A stretch of 64,000 bases of DNA from Klebsiella sp. BIGb0138 (GTDB lineage: Bacteria; Pseudomonadota; Gammaproteobacteria; Enterobacterales; Enterobacteriaceae). The stretch spans positions 106,430-170,429 of the forward strand of contig NZ_SMCV01000012.1 in NCBI RefSeq assembly GCF_004342285.1. Direction: 5' to 3'. Below, piece after piece: positions 32,885 to 44,256 of this stretch. Each line of letters begins with the position of its first letter. Position 1 is the stretch's first letter. Under the pieces are notes generated by a model, which did no database searches, was not told the origin of the DNA, and saw nothing but the letters and a program-made list of their open reading frames with translations. The position numbers and the translations under genes are program-made.

Positions 32885-34228
32885 ATGGCGAACACCATCA
32901 CGGCTGATGAGATTCGGGAAAACTTTTCGCAGGCCATGTCGGCGATGTACCAGCAGGAAGTTCCACAGTACGGGACGTTACTGGAGCTGGTGGCGGACGT
33001 TAATCTGGCGGTGCTGGAACATAATCCGAAATTGCACGAGCAGCTGGCTAATGCCGACGAACTGTCGCGGCTGAACGTTGAGCGCCACGGCGCCATCCGC
33101 GTCGGCACGGCGGAAGAACTGGCGACCTTGCGTCGCATGTTTGCCATTATGGGGATGTTCCCCGTCAGCTATTACGATCTGTCGCAGGCCGGGGTACCGG
33201 TGCATTCCACCGCCTTTCGTCCCGTCGACGATGCGGCGCTGGCGCGCAACCCGTTCCGCATTTTTACCTCGCTGCTGCGTCTTGAGCTGATTGCCAACGT
33301 CGAGCTGCGCCAGCGCGCGGCGGAGATCCTCTCCCGTCGCGATATCTTTACTCCCCGCTGCCGCGAGCTGATCGCGCTCTATGAACAGAGCGGCAGCTTT
33401 ACGCCGGCGCAGGCGCGGGAATTTGTCCGCGAGGCGCTGGAGACATTCCGCTGGCACAGCCACGCGACGGTAGACGATGAGACCTATCATGCGCTGCACA
33501 ACGAACACCGGCTGATTGCCGATGTGGTCTGCTTTCCCGGCTGCCATATCAACCACCTGACGCCGCGCACTCTGGATATCGACCGGGTTCAGGCGTTGAT
33601 GCCGGAGTGCGGCATCGTTCCGAAAGCGCTGATTGAAGGACCGCCGCGCCGCGATGTGCCGATACTGCTGCGCCAGACCAGTTTTAAAGCGCTTGAGGAG
33701 CCGGTCATGTTCGCCGGGGAGCACAAAGGCACTCATAGCGCGCGGTTTGGCGAGATCGAACAGCGCGGGATAGCGCTGACGCCGAAGGGCCGGGCGCTGT
33801 ATGACCGCCTGCTTAATGAAGCCGGGGTCGGCAAAGACAATCTCAACCATCAGCGCCATCTTCAGGAGGTGTTCAGCCAGTTCCCGGATAGCGAATTCCT
33901 GCTGCGCCAGCAGGGGCTGGCGTGGTTCCGCTACCGCCTGACGCCGGCCGGAGAAGCCCATCGCCACGCCTTTGGACCCGGCGACGATCCGCAGCCGTTG
34001 ATCGAGCGCGGCTGGCTTGTCGCGCAACCGATTATTTATGAAGACTTTTTGCCGGTGAGCGCCGCCGGAATTTTTCAGTCTAATCTGGGGAATGAAATTC
34101 AGGCCCGCAGCCACGGCAATGCCAGCCGCGACGCCTTTGAAGCGGCGCTCGGTTGCCCGGTGCTGGATGAGTTCGCGCTTTATCAACAGGCGGAGGAGCG
34201 CAGTAAACGCCGTTGCGGTCTGCTTTGA
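32885..34228 (+). CDS. ydcJ: YdcJ, DUF1338 / 2-oxoadipate dioxygenase-decarboxylase-like (HglS family)
   Basis: 447 residues, same length as E. coli YdcJ. The family includes Pseudomonas HglS, an Fe(II) enzyme that turns 2-oxoadipate into D-2-hydroxyglutarate in lysine breakdown. Candidate metal ligands are His68 (ERHGAIRVG) and the His residues of CFPGCHINHLTP, with a later Glu in the FGEIEQRG block. GGAGGTAAG precedes the start. In E. coli ydcJ follows the LysR gene ydcI, which is absent here; instead ydcJ is divergent from pcaHG. The true substrate of YdcJ is not established. Confidence 0.9.
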   Translation: MANTITADEIRENFSQAMSAMYQQEVPQYGTLLELVADVNLAVLEHNPKLHEQLANADELSRLNVERHGAIRVGTAEELATLRRMFAIMGMFPVSYYDLSQAGVPVHSTAFRPVDDAALARNPFRIFTSLLRLELIANVELRQRAAEILSRRDIFTPRCRELIALYEQSGSFTPAQAREFVREALETFRWHSHATVDDETYHALHNEHRLIADVVCFPGCHINHLTPRTLDIDRVQALMPECGIVPKALIEGPPRRDVPILLRQTSFKALEEPVMFAGEHKGTHSARFGEIEQRGIALTPKGRALYDRLLNEAGVGKDNLNHQRHLQEVFSQFPDSEFLLRQQGLAWFRYRLTPAGEAHRHAFGPGDDPQPLIERGWLVAQPIIYEDFLPVSAAGIFQSNLGNEIQARSHGNASRDAFEAALGCPVLDEFALYQQAEERSKRRCGLL

Positions 34229-34280
34229 ATCCGGTACTCTGCTGACATGAATTATCGACGACCGTAAAAGGAAGCAGGTC

Positions 34281-35789
34281 ATGCAGAATCCATCGACTCC
34301 GCTGGTTAACACCCGGCAGGGGACGCTATCCGGTATCGCTGAACGGGGGATTAACATCTGGCGCGGGATTCCCTATGCCGCGCCGCCGGTCGGCGAACTC
34401 CGCTGGCGCGCGCCGCGCCCCCCCGCGCGCTGGCAGGGCGTACGCCCGGCCGACGCCTTTTCCGCCGCCAGCTGGCAGGATATTGAGTACTGCCGTGAGC
34501 TGGGCGGCGGCGATCCCGGCCGCTTCTCGGAAGATTGCCTGTATCTCAATGTCTGGGCACCCGCCGCCCGTACTCAGCCGCTGCCGGTGATGGTCTGGCT
34601 GCACGGCGGCGGCTTTACCATCGGCGCCGGCAGTCTGCCGCCGTACGACGGCAAAGCGCTGGCCGGGCGGGAGGTGGTGGTGGTCACCGTCAATTATCGG
34701 CTGGGGCATTTAGGTTTTTTCGCCCATCCGGCGCTGGAGGGGGAGGATGGCGAGCGGGTGTATAATTTTGCCCTGCTCGATCAAATTGCCGCCCTGCAAT
34801 GGGTGCAGGAGAACATTCACGCCTTCGGCGGCGATGCCACCAATGTGACCCTGTTTGGCGAATCGGCCGGGGCGCGCAGCGTGCTCTCGCTGATGGTGTC
34901 GCCAAAATCGCGCGGGCTGTTCCATAAAGCGATCGTGCAAAGCGGCTATACGCTGCCGGACCTGCCGCGTGAAAAAGCGCTGCAGAAGGGGCGCCTGCTG
35001 GCGGAACATTTCTCCCTGCCGGAGGCCAGCGCGGAGCAGCTACGGGCGATTCCCGCCGAGGCCTTCTGGTCGCTTACCGCGCCGCTGACGATTGGCCCGG
35101 CGCCGATCGCCGGTGATGCGGTGCTACCGCAGCCGATGCTGGAGACGTTCTTTGCCGGCCATCAGCACCCGCTGCCGGTGATGATTGGCTCCAACAGCGA
35201 CGAGGCCAGCGTGATGGCGGTATTTGGCGTTGATATCGCCGGGCAGATTCAGAAACTGCGCCGCGAACGGCGCTTTGGCCTGGGACTGATAAAGCTGCTC
35301 TATCCCGGGGTAAGAGGGGATGAAAACCTCGGGCGCGAGGTGTGTCGCGATATGGCCTTTACCACCCTGGGCTATGTGGTGATGCTGGCCCAGCAGCGGG
35401 TGGGGCAACCCTGCTGGCGCTACTGGTTCGATTATGTACCGCAAGCGGCGGATGAGACCTATCCGCACGGCGCGTGGCATGGCGATGAGGTGCCTTATGT
35501 CTTCGATACGCTGTCGCTTGCCGATCCGGTGCGCGGCTACGCCAGCGATGAGGACCAGGCCTTTGCCGCCCAGGTGGCCGATTACTGGACCAGCTTCGCG
35601 CGGCTCGCCGGCCATCGCTGTAGCGAACTCCCGGGCGCGATACGCTGGCCGGCCAGCCAGCGTGGGCGGGATCGGCTGCTGCGCATCGGCCTGCATAAGC
35701 GGGCCGGGTTTAAGCTGGAAAACCGCTTTATGCGTGCGCGACTGGCGCTGTTTCGTCGGGTGATGCGCCATCATGTGACGCTGGATTGA
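34281..35789 (+). CDS. Type-B carboxylesterase (alpha/beta hydrolase)
   Basis: 502 residues. Oxyanion-hole HGGG at 108-111 and the nucleophile elbow GESAG at 193-197 (Ser195) are intact, and the family opening GTLSGIAERGINIWRGIPYAAPPVG is clear. There is no signal peptide, so the enzyme is cytoplasmic, like Bacillus PnbA. AAGGAAG lies upstream. It follows ydcJ after 52 bases and could be cotranscribed. The 3 prime end overlaps the convergent LysR gene by 62 bases. Substrate not known; esters of aromatic acids would fit the neighbourhood but this is a guess. Confidence 0.88.
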   Translation: MQNPSTPLVNTRQGTLSGIAERGINIWRGIPYAAPPVGELRWRAPRPPARWQGVRPADAFSAASWQDIEYCRELGGGDPGRFSEDCLYLNVWAPAARTQPLPVMVWLHGGGFTIGAGSLPPYDGKALAGREVVVVTVNYRLGHLGFFAHPALEGEDGERVYNFALLDQIAALQWVQENIHAFGGDATNVTLFGESAGARSVLSLMVSPKSRGLFHKAIVQSGYTLPDLPREKALQKGRLLAEHFSLPEASAEQLRAIPAEAFWSLTAPLTIGPAPIAGDAVLPQPMLETFFAGHQHPLPVMIGSNSDEASVMAVFGVDIAGQIQKLRRERRFGLGLIKLLYPGVRGDENLGREVCRDMAFTTLGYVVMLAQQRVGQPCWRYWFDYVPQAADETYPHGAWHGDEVPYVFDTLSLADPVRGYASDEDQAFAAQVADYWTSFARLAGHRCSELPGAIRWPASQRGRDRLLRIGLHKRAGFKLENRFMRARLALFRRVMRHHVTLD

Positions 35790-36624
35790 TCAGCTCCGCG
35801 CGAAAGCGCGCCAGGCCGTCGGCCTTACTCTGCGAACCGCGGACCACCAGGCGATAGCTGGCCCCGGTCTTCACGCTGAGGGAAAAAGGCCGGGTCAGGC
35901 GACCCGCGCGCAGATCCTCCGCCACCAGCGTTGCGTCAGCAATGGCGATGCCCAGCCCCTGCATGGCGGCGGTGATCGCCAGATCCATGGTGTCGAAATG
36001 CTGGTTTTTACGCATGCTCAGCGGGGCATTCGGGGAAAATGCCGTCAGCCACAGCGACCAGTCGGTCTTATCCCGCGTCGGATGTAAAAAGGTGACCCCG
36101 CTGAGCGTCTTATCGCAAGGAATGGCGCCGTTGCTGACCGGCGTCAGCGCCTCTTCAAAGAGCAGATCGCCGGCGCTGTGATGCGTCCCGAAAACGATCG
36201 CCGCATCATAGGGTTCCGTTTTGAAATTCACGCTATGTTCGGTGGTGGTGGTGAGGGCGATTTGCAGCTCCGGATGGCGCTGTTCGATGGCTACCAGCCG
36301 CGGGACCAGCCAGCGTATTGCGCAGGTTGGCGCTTTCAGGCGCACCACGGTCTGCTGCTGACGCGCCTGCTCCGCCACCGTCACCAGCCGGCCGAAGGCG
36401 GACTGCAGCTCGGGGTACAGCGCGCTACCCTGCGGCGAAAGATGCAATCCGCGGGCGTGGCGGGCAAACAGCGGAAAGCCGAACCACGCCTCCAGCGCCG
36501 CAATCTGGCGGCTGACGGCCCCCTGAGTCAGGCACAGCTCGCGCGCCGCGTGGGTTAAGTTAAGATGCCGGGCGGTCACCAGAAAGGTTTCCACGGCATG
36601 AAAAGGCAGGGCGCTTCGCGACAT
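35728..36624 (-). CDS. LysR regulator, GcvA-like
   Basis: 298 residues. Helix-turn-helix at about 18-60 (LNLTHAARELCLTQGAVSRQIAALE), then the substrate domain with the GcvA/AmpR-group pattern (RWLVPRLVAIEQRHPEL, MQGLGIAIAD). It is divergent from the ycaC-type hydrolase gene across 188 bases, the classic LysR-target layout. The last 20 codons overlap the end of the convergent carboxylesterase gene, and this tail (Ser/Asp/Ala-rich) is probably dispensable. Confidence 0.88.
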   Translation of the reverse strand: MSRSALPFHAVETFLVTARHLNLTHAARELCLTQGAVSRQIAALEAWFGFPLFARHARGLHLSPQGSALYPELQSAFGRLVTVAEQARQQQTVVRLKAPTCAIRWLVPRLVAIEQRHPELQIALTTTTEHSVNFKTEPYDAAIVFGTHHSAGDLLFEEALTPVSNGAIPCDKTLSGVTFLHPTRDKTDWSLWLTAFSPNAPLSMRKNQHFDTMDLAITAAMQGLGIAIADATLVAEDLRAGRLTRPFSLSVKTGASYRLVVRGSQSKADGLARFRAELINPASHDGASPDETAPVAHA

Positions 36625-36812
36625 CTCATCTCCAGCTATGCATTTCGATCATAGGCAGTATGCCAGCTTCGTTGCGGGAATGGGACACTGTGTTCCACTT
36701 TCACCGACTAATCCTCTGCCGGCAAGTACACTATGATCTGCCATGTGAAGACAAACTCTGCCGGAACGACAATTTCGGCGGAATAACCTGATGTTTAAAT
36801 GAGGAGTCAATC

Positions 36813-37436
36813 ATGGCCAAACCCTACGTTCGTCTGGATAAGAATGAGGCTGCTGTGCTACTGGTGGATCATCAGACCGGGCTGTTGTCGCTGGTTCGTG
36901 ATATCGATCCCGATAAATTCAAGAACAACGTGCTGGCGCTGGGGGACCTCGCCAGATACTTCGCTCTACCCACCATCTTAACCACCAGTTTTGAAAACGG
37001 CCCCAATGGTCCGCTGGTGCCGGAACTGAAAGCGCAGTTCCCGGATGCGCCTTATATCGCCCGCCCGGGCAATATTAACGCCTGGGATAACGAAGATTTC
37101 GTCAAGGCGGTGAAAGCGACGGGGAAGAAACAGCTCATTATTGCCGGGGTCGTCACCGAGGTCTGCGTGGCCTTTCCGGCGCTGTCGGCCATTGAAGAGG
37201 GGTTCGACGTCTTTGTGATCACCGATGCGTCAGGCACCTTTAACCCACTAACCCGTGATGCCGCCTGGGATCGCATGTCGCAGGCCGGGGTGCAGCTCAT
37301 GTCGTGGTTTGGCGCCGCGTGTGAGCTACATCGCGACTGGCGCAATGACATCGAAGGGCTGGGGACGCTGTTCTCCAACCACATACCGGACTACCGTAAC
37401 CTGATGACCAGCTATAACACCTTAACCAGCAAGTAG
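36813..37436 (+). CDS. ycaC: YcaC-like isochorismatase-family cysteine hydrolase
   Basis: 207 residues, very close to E. coli YcaC (208). Cysteine-hydrolase residues Asp19 (LLVDHQTG) and Cys118 (VVTEVCVAFPA) are present and the cis-peptide motif precedes the cysteine. YcaC forms octameric rings; its substrate is unknown. The gene lies in a different place from E. coli ycaC and is divergent from a GcvA-like regulator, so it may be a paralogue under that regulator. GAGGAG stands upstream of the ATG. Confidence 0.88.
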   Translation: MAKPYVRLDKNEAAVLLVDHQTGLLSLVRDIDPDKFKNNVLALGDLARYFALPTILTTSFENGPNGPLVPELKAQFPDAPYIARPGNINAWDNEDFVKAVKATGKKQLIIAGVVTEVCVAFPALSAIEEGFDVFVITDASGTFNPLTRDAAWDRMSQAGVQLMSWFGAACELHRDWRNDIEGLGTLFSNHIPDYRNLMTSYNTLTSK

Positions 37437-37446
37437 TTTCCCACTT

Positions 37447-37466
37447 CGGCCAGCGTCTGCTGGCCG
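37447..37466 (+). terminator. Hairpin after the ycaC-like gene
   Basis: CGGCCAGC (37447-37454) pairs with GCTGGCCG (37459-37466) around loop GTCT, followed by CTTACTTTCTT. It lies 11 bases after the stop codon. Confidence 0.6.
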
Positions 37467-37580
37467 CTTACTTTCTTAAGGCATGATCAAAGCTCATAGC
37501 TACTATGACAACAATTCGGTTGTCGTCGGGTAGCGCTTTGGATTGAATGATTATGCACATAAAATGAGAAAGGATTAACT

Positions 37581-38750
37581 ATGCGTCTCTGTTCCCCGGT
37601 GACCACCCGTTCCAAATTGCCGGATGTCGGCACCACCATCTTTACCGTGATCGGCCAGCTCTCCGCTCAGCATAATGCCATCAACCTTTCTCAGGGCGCG
37701 CCGAATTTTGCCTGCGATGAACGGCTGGTGGCGGGAGTGACGCGGGCGATGCAGGCGGGGCATAACCAGTATGCGCCGATGACCGGCCTGCCGGCGCTGA
37801 AAGCGCGGATTGCCGACAAGATCGCCGCGCTGTACGGCACCCGCTATGATATCGACAGCGAAGTGCTGGTGACCGCCAGCGCCAGCCAGGGGATCTACTC
37901 GGCCATTGGCGGGCTGGTGCATCCCGGCGATGAAGTGATCTACTTCGAACCCTCTTTCGACAGCTACGCGCCGATCGTCCGTCTGCAGGGGGCCACGCCG
38001 GTGGCCATCAAACTGACGGTGCCTGACTTCAGCGTCAACTGGCAGGAGGTTCGCGCCGCGATCACCCCGCGTACGCGGATGATTATTGTCAATACGCCGC
38101 ATAACCCCAGCGGCCAGGTGTTTTCCGCTGAAGATTTAAACCAACTGGCGGCGCTGACCCGCAACACCGATATCGTGATTTTGTCGGATGAGGTGTACGA
38201 ACATGTGGTCTTTGACGGCCAGCAACATCACGGGATGGCGACCCATCCTCAGCTGGCTGAACGCAGCGTTATCATCTCCTCGTTTGGCAAAACCTACCAC
38301 GTTACCGGCTGGCGCGTAGGGTACTGCGTCGCCCCTGCGGCGCTGATGGACGAGATCTGCAAGGTTCATCAGTTCCTGATGTTTTCCGCCGATACGCCGA
38401 TGCAGTATGCCTTCGCCGAGCATATGACCGATCCGCAATCCTGGCTCTCGCTGGCCGCTTTCTACCAGCAGAAGCGCGATCTCCTCCAGCAGCAGCTGGC
38501 CGACTCGCCGTTCCGCCTGTTGCCGAGCGCGGGCTCATTCTTCATGCTGGCGGACTACAGCCATTTCAGCGATGAAAGCGACAGCGAAATGGTGAAACGA
38601 CTGATTACCGACTACGGCGTTGCGACGATCCCGCTGTCGGCGTTTTATACGGATGGTACTGATAACAAACTGATTCGCCTCTCTTTTGCTAAAGATGAAG
38701 CCACATTGCGGGCCGGTGCGCAGGCACTGTGTCACGTTAAGCCGCGTTAA
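37581..38750 (+). CDS. Class I PLP aminotransferase, YbdL-like (methionine/aromatic)
   Basis: 389 residues, similar along its length to E. coli YbdL, a methionine aminotransferase that also takes aromatic amino acids. PLP lysine is Lys237 in SSFGKTYH; NTPHNPSG at 171-178 and DEVYEHVVF hold the other PLP contacts. It works in the cytoplasm on 2-oxo acids. AAAGGA precedes the start. An ABC binding protein gene follows after 11 bases, so both are probably cotranscribed, and the transported amino acid may be the aminotransferase substrate. Confidence 0.87.
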   Translation: MRLCSPVTTRSKLPDVGTTIFTVIGQLSAQHNAINLSQGAPNFACDERLVAGVTRAMQAGHNQYAPMTGLPALKARIADKIAALYGTRYDIDSEVLVTASASQGIYSAIGGLVHPGDEVIYFEPSFDSYAPIVRLQGATPVAIKLTVPDFSVNWQEVRAAITPRTRMIIVNTPHNPSGQVFSAEDLNQLAALTRNTDIVILSDEVYEHVVFDGQQHHGMATHPQLAERSVIISSFGKTYHVTGWRVGYCVAPAALMDEICKVHQFLMFSADTPMQYAFAEHMTDPQSWLSLAAFYQQKRDLLQQQLADSPFRLLPSAGSFFMLADYSHFSDESDSEMVKRLITDYGVATIPLSAFYTDGTDNKLIRLSFAKDEATLRAGAQALCHVKPR

Positions 38751-38761
38751 GGAGCCACAGG

Positions 38762-39535
38762 ATGAAAATAAAAGCCCTTACCCTCGCTTTGGGGATGATT
38801 TGCACCTTCTCTTCGTTTGCCGCCAGCGAGCTGCGCTATGGCGTGGAAGCGGAGTACCCGCCGTTTGAAAGCCGTAATACGGCAGGGGAGCTGGAAGGTT
38901 TCGATATCGATTTAGGGAAGGCGATTTGCCAGGCCGCCGGGCGGCAATGCAGCTGGGTAGAGACCTCGTTCGATGCGCTGATCCCGGGGCTGGTGGCGAA
39001 AAAGTTCGACGCCATTAACTCGGCGATGAATATCACCGAGCAGCGGCGCAAGAGCATCGATTTTACCCAGCCGATTTATCGCATCCCCTCGCAGCTGGTG
39101 GGGAAAGCCGACAGCGGCATGCAGGCGACGCCGGAAGGGTTACAAGGGAAAACTATCGGCGTATTGCAGGGGTCCATTCAGGAAACCTATGCCAAAGAGC
39201 ACTGGGAAAAACACGGCGTGACCGTGGTGTCGTACAAGGACCAGAACATGGCGTGGGCGGATCTGCTGAACGGCCGTATCGACGCCTCGCTGGTGATGTC
39301 TGCCGCCGGGCAGGCCGGTTTCCTCAGCAAGCCGCAGGGCAAAGGTTTTGGCTTTATCGGCCAGCCGGTCTCTGACGATACCATTCTCGGCAGCGGGATC
39401 GGTTTTGGCCTGCGTAAAGGCGACGAGGCGAGCAAAAAACAGCTCGACGCGGCGATCGATAAAGTTCGCGCCGACGGCACCATTACCCGTCTGGCGGCGA
39501 AATACTTCCCGGGTATTGACGTCAGCGTCAAATAA
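38762..39535 (+). CDS. Polar amino acid ABC transporter substrate-binding protein (SBP_bac_3), orphan
   Basis: 257 residues. A Sec signal peptide of about 20 residues (ending SSFAAS) is followed by the HisJ/ArgT/FliY-type fold: YGVEAEYPPFESRN, GFDIDLGKAIC, then the hinge and KTIGVLQGSIQETYAKEHW. It would bind a single amino acid in the periplasm. No permease or ATPase gene follows, so it must use a partner elsewhere. AAGGAGCC is the ribosome site. It shares an apparent operon with the aminotransferase upstream. Confidence 0.87.
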   Translation: MKIKALTLALGMICTFSSFAASELRYGVEAEYPPFESRNTAGELEGFDIDLGKAICQAAGRQCSWVETSFDALIPGLVAKKFDAINSAMNITEQRRKSIDFTQPIYRIPSQLVGKADSGMQATPEGLQGKTIGVLQGSIQETYAKEHWEKHGVTVVSYKDQNMAWADLLNGRIDASLVMSAAGQAGFLSKPQGKGFGFIGQPVSDDTILGSGIGFGLRKGDEASKKQLDAAIDKVRADGTITRLAAKYFPGIDVSVK

Positions 39536-39615
39536 TAGCCGTTCGCCGTCGTTTGGCTTTAGGCAACGGACCGCAGGGAAGCCGGCAGACTCTTTTGCGT
39601 GGACTGATGTTGCTG

Positions 39616-39645
39616 ACAGAGGGGAGAGACTGTTTTCCCCTCTGT
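39616..39645 (+). terminator. Hairpin downstream of the binding-protein gene
   Basis: ACAGAGGGGA (39616-39625) pairs perfectly with TCCCCTCTGT (39636-39645). It is 80 bases after the stop codon and lacks a following T run. From about 39650 on the base composition becomes AT-richer. Confidence 0.45.
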
Positions 39646-39827
39646 TGTCGTCAACCGAAAAGTAATAAATGGATTTTTTGGTTGATTGATGGGTTTTCTA
39701 CGGAAGAGTTGTCACTCCTCTCAGATTTATTGTCAGGTTAAGCGTTCGATTTTCCCGGGTGGCGACTCGTTTTCGATAATCCATCTAAAAATTTGTGCAT
39801 CCGGGCGAGCCTCTATTATTAATTTGT

Positions 39828-40283
39828 TCACGGTAAAGCTTTTCTCAAATAAATCAATGTGACTTTGCGGGACAGAACGTGTGTTCTGATACGACGATAG
39901 CCCAAACTTTCATACAATCGCAGATTGGCCTCACTTCGCGATCCGGTAAACAGTTCACAATAACGCGATGAGGGAAAAAGGGTTTCACAAGCCAGCAGCA
40001 ATGAACGACCGATACCTCGGTGTTGATAGTGCGGACTGACGCTGAGACGCCCGATTTCGCAGATTTCACCTTGCAGCGTGGCGCGAACCGAAGCCACCGG
40101 AACCCCCTCCAGTTCGACCTTGAGCACAACGCTCCTGGACAGCGCTCGGGTAAAATCAATAAGGGTTTCAGTTAATGGAGGGATCGCGTAGTCAGAATAG
40201 GTATCCGCTTCAGTCAGGTAGGCCTCTTTCTGAATGTCGAGAAGTTTTGGCAGATCTTTTACATTTGCTTTTGTTATATTCAT
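39828..40283 (-). CDS. GNAT-family N-acetyltransferase
   Basis: 151 residues. The acetyl-CoA loop HRGIGRSLL (motif A) and the RLSVSPHYQ strand before it are typical; RLYESLGYRR is motif B. The acceptor is not known. The start at 40283 (MNITKANVKDLPKLL) is preferred to 40298 because it gives the family opening. Composition is AT-richer than the neighbours and the gene has no counterpart at this place in E. coli, which suggests later arrival. Confidence 0.82.
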   Translation of the reverse strand: MNITKANVKDLPKLLDIQKEAYLTEADTYSDYAIPPLTETLIDFTRALSRSVVLKVELEGVPVASVRATLQGEICEIGRLSVSPHYQHRGIGRSLLLACETLFPSSRYCELFTGSRSEANLRLYESLGYRRIRTHVLSRKVTLIYLRKALP

Positions 40284-42493
<2,210 letters not shown>

Positions 42494-42556
42494 CCCCTAC
42501 GGTCGCCCATTCACGCTGCCATGCCGTGGATGGGTTGACCCGCAGTGAGAGACGCC

Positions 42557-43123
42557 ATGTCCGCAGAACAGTCCCCCGCAATTGAAGAGATCCCGGTGAC
42601 CGGGCAGCTGACGCTGCGCGCGGTCAATGAACGTTACGTCACTGAATTACACCAGCTGGTTGACAAGAACAAGCACTGGCTGCAGAACGCGCTGAGCTGG
42701 CCCGCCGCGGTGAGCAGCGAAGAGGAAACCCGTCGCCATGTGCAGGGCAACGTCATGCTGCATCAGCGTGGTTATGCCAAAATGTTTTTACTGTTCCTCC
42801 GCGACGAGATGGTCGGGGTGCTGTCGTTCAACCAAATCGAACCGCTGAATAAGACCGCTTATATCGGCTACTGGATCGATGAACATCACCAGGGGCAGGG
42901 GCTGCTGTCGCAGGCGCTGCAGGCCTTTATTCACCACTACGCGCACAGCGGTGAAGTGCGCCGGTTCGTCATCAAGTGCCGGGTGGCTAACCACAAGAGC
43001 AATCAGGTGGCGCTGCGCAATGGTTTTACGCTCGAAGGGTGCCTGAAGCAGGCCGAATATCTGAACGGCTCGTATGACGACCAGAATATCTACGGACGGA
43101 TTATCGATAGCGCCGGGTCATGA
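42557..43123 (+). CDS. rimL: RimL, ribosomal L7/L12 N-terminal serine acetyltransferase
   Basis: 188 residues. GNAT fold with IGYWIDEHHQGQGLLSQAL as the acetyl-CoA motif, and strong similarity to E. coli RimL (QGNVMLHQRGYAKMF, FVIKCRVANHKSNQVALRNGF). It acetylates the N-terminal serine of L12 to give L7. The ATG at 42557 gives the conserved frame start; an in-frame ATG at 42545 is less likely. It begins 63 bases after opgD. Confidence 0.92.
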   Translation: MSAEQSPAIEEIPVTGQLTLRAVNERYVTELHQLVDKNKHWLQNALSWPAAVSSEEETRRHVQGNVMLHQRGYAKMFLLFLRDEMVGVLSFNQIEPLNKTAYIGYWIDEHHQGQGLLSQALQAFIHHYAHSGEVRRFVIKCRVANHKSNQVALRNGFTLEGCLKQAEYLNGSYDDQNIYGRIIDSAGS

Positions 43124-43164
43124 TATTTCCGCGCTCCGGCGCGCGGCGTTGCGCCTTAGCCCGG

Positions 43165-44145
43165 CTACAGCGAGCCCAGCAGCGGCGTGCGGGTAATATG
43201 CTCCGCGCCGTTGATCACTTTGCGGCCGCGCAGATGAATCGCATCGCCGTTAGTTGCTTCGATATGCGCATCGTCGGTAATTTCGACCCGATGTTCGATC
43301 ACCACATCTCCGCTGATGCGGGCATGCCCCTGAATCAGCACCTCGTCGTCCAGCAGGATCGGGCCGCCGCACAGCCGGGCATGACCGCCCACCATCACCC
43401 GATGCTTGAGCAAACAGTTGCCTTCAACGATAGCATTCTCCGCTACCTGCGAGCTGTAGCGGAGCGTGGGTATGGCGTCTTCACCGCGCCCGGCGATGAT
43501 GCGCGCCTGGTCATACACCCTGGCATTATCGCAAACCCAGACATCGTTTTCTTCGTTGCCCTCCAGCCGCGCATGGTCAAATATTTCCGCCCGGTGTTCA
43601 ACAAAAGCGTACTCGACAAACGCATCGCCGTAGATCTGCGCCTGATGCACGATGCGCGAGGCGCTGACCGTCGCCCGATGGTAAATCTGCAGATATTTGT
43701 CGCGGTCGGCGGTGAGGCCCCTGGCGGCGATGATCAGGCAGTGGGGGAGAATACGCGCCTCGTCGGCGAGACGGCAGTAGCCGCGAACGTGAGAGTCCTG
43801 AACCGTGACGTTGTCACTAATTTCGGCGTGATGGCTGATGTGGGCGTCATCCAGCCACGCGTTGCCGCCTATCAGCGCGCCATGGCTGACAATACAGGTC
43901 CCGGTGAGCCGGGCATTACCTTCCACCCGCGCGCCGGCAAACACCGCGCTGTTGGGGTCATAAATCCAGCAGTCGCCGTCCTGGCTGAGCGCCGCTTCAT
44001 CGTCCAGCCAGCCGCCTTCGCTTCCGGCTGACACATCGGCGAAATCGCGCAGGGCGACAATCTGGCGCAGATTGACGCTATGCTTAATCCCGTCCTCGTC
44101 ATAGTGAATCTGGCGAACCTGCTCGCTGAGACGATATTTGTTCAT
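43165..44145 (-). CDS. ydcK: YdcK, hexapeptide-repeat protein
   Basis: 326 residues with many imperfect hexapeptide turns from about residue 60 to 310 (VEGNARLTGTCIVSHGALIGGNAWLDDAHISH and similar), giving a long left-handed beta-helix. The function of YdcK is not known; the repeats are usual in acyltransferases but no acetyl-CoA site is evident. The ATG at 44145 is used; a GTG lies directly before it. It is convergent with rimL and divergent from tehA, as in E. coli. Confidence 0.88.
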   Translation of the reverse strand: MNKYRLSEQVRQIHYDEDGIKHSVNLRQIVALRDFADVSAGSEGGWLDDEAALSQDGDCWIYDPNSAVFAGARVEGNARLTGTCIVSHGALIGGNAWLDDAHISHHAEISDNVTVQDSHVRGYCRLADEARILPHCLIIAARGLTADRDKYLQIYHRATVSASRIVHQAQIYGDAFVEYAFVEHRAEIFDHARLEGNEENDVWVCDNARVYDQARIIAGRGEDAIPTLRYSSQVAENAIVEGNCLLKHRVMVGGHARLCGGPILLDDEVLIQGHARISGDVVIEHRVEITDDAHIEATNGDAIHLRGRKVINGAEHITRTPLLGSL

Positions 44146-44207
44146 CACGGCTTCTCTTTACTTTTGGTTAACATAAACATAGCAAAAATCTCCGTAGCGC
44201 GGTTTTG

Positions 44208-44230
44208 AAGGTTCTTTTAAAATGCAACTT
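44208..44230. promoter_or_regulatory. Candidate NsrR site upstream of tehA
   Basis: AAGGTTCTTTT-A-AAATGCAACTT matches the 11-1-11 inverted-repeat consensus of the nitric-oxide sensor NsrR (AAGATGCATTT and its complement) at 18 of 22 positions, the right half at 10 of 11. It lies 26 bases upstream of the tehA start. A second small inverted repeat CAACTT/AAGTTG (44225-44242) overlaps its right end. Confidence 0.5.
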
Positions 44231-44256
44231 AAAGATAAGTTGAAAAATTAAATAAA

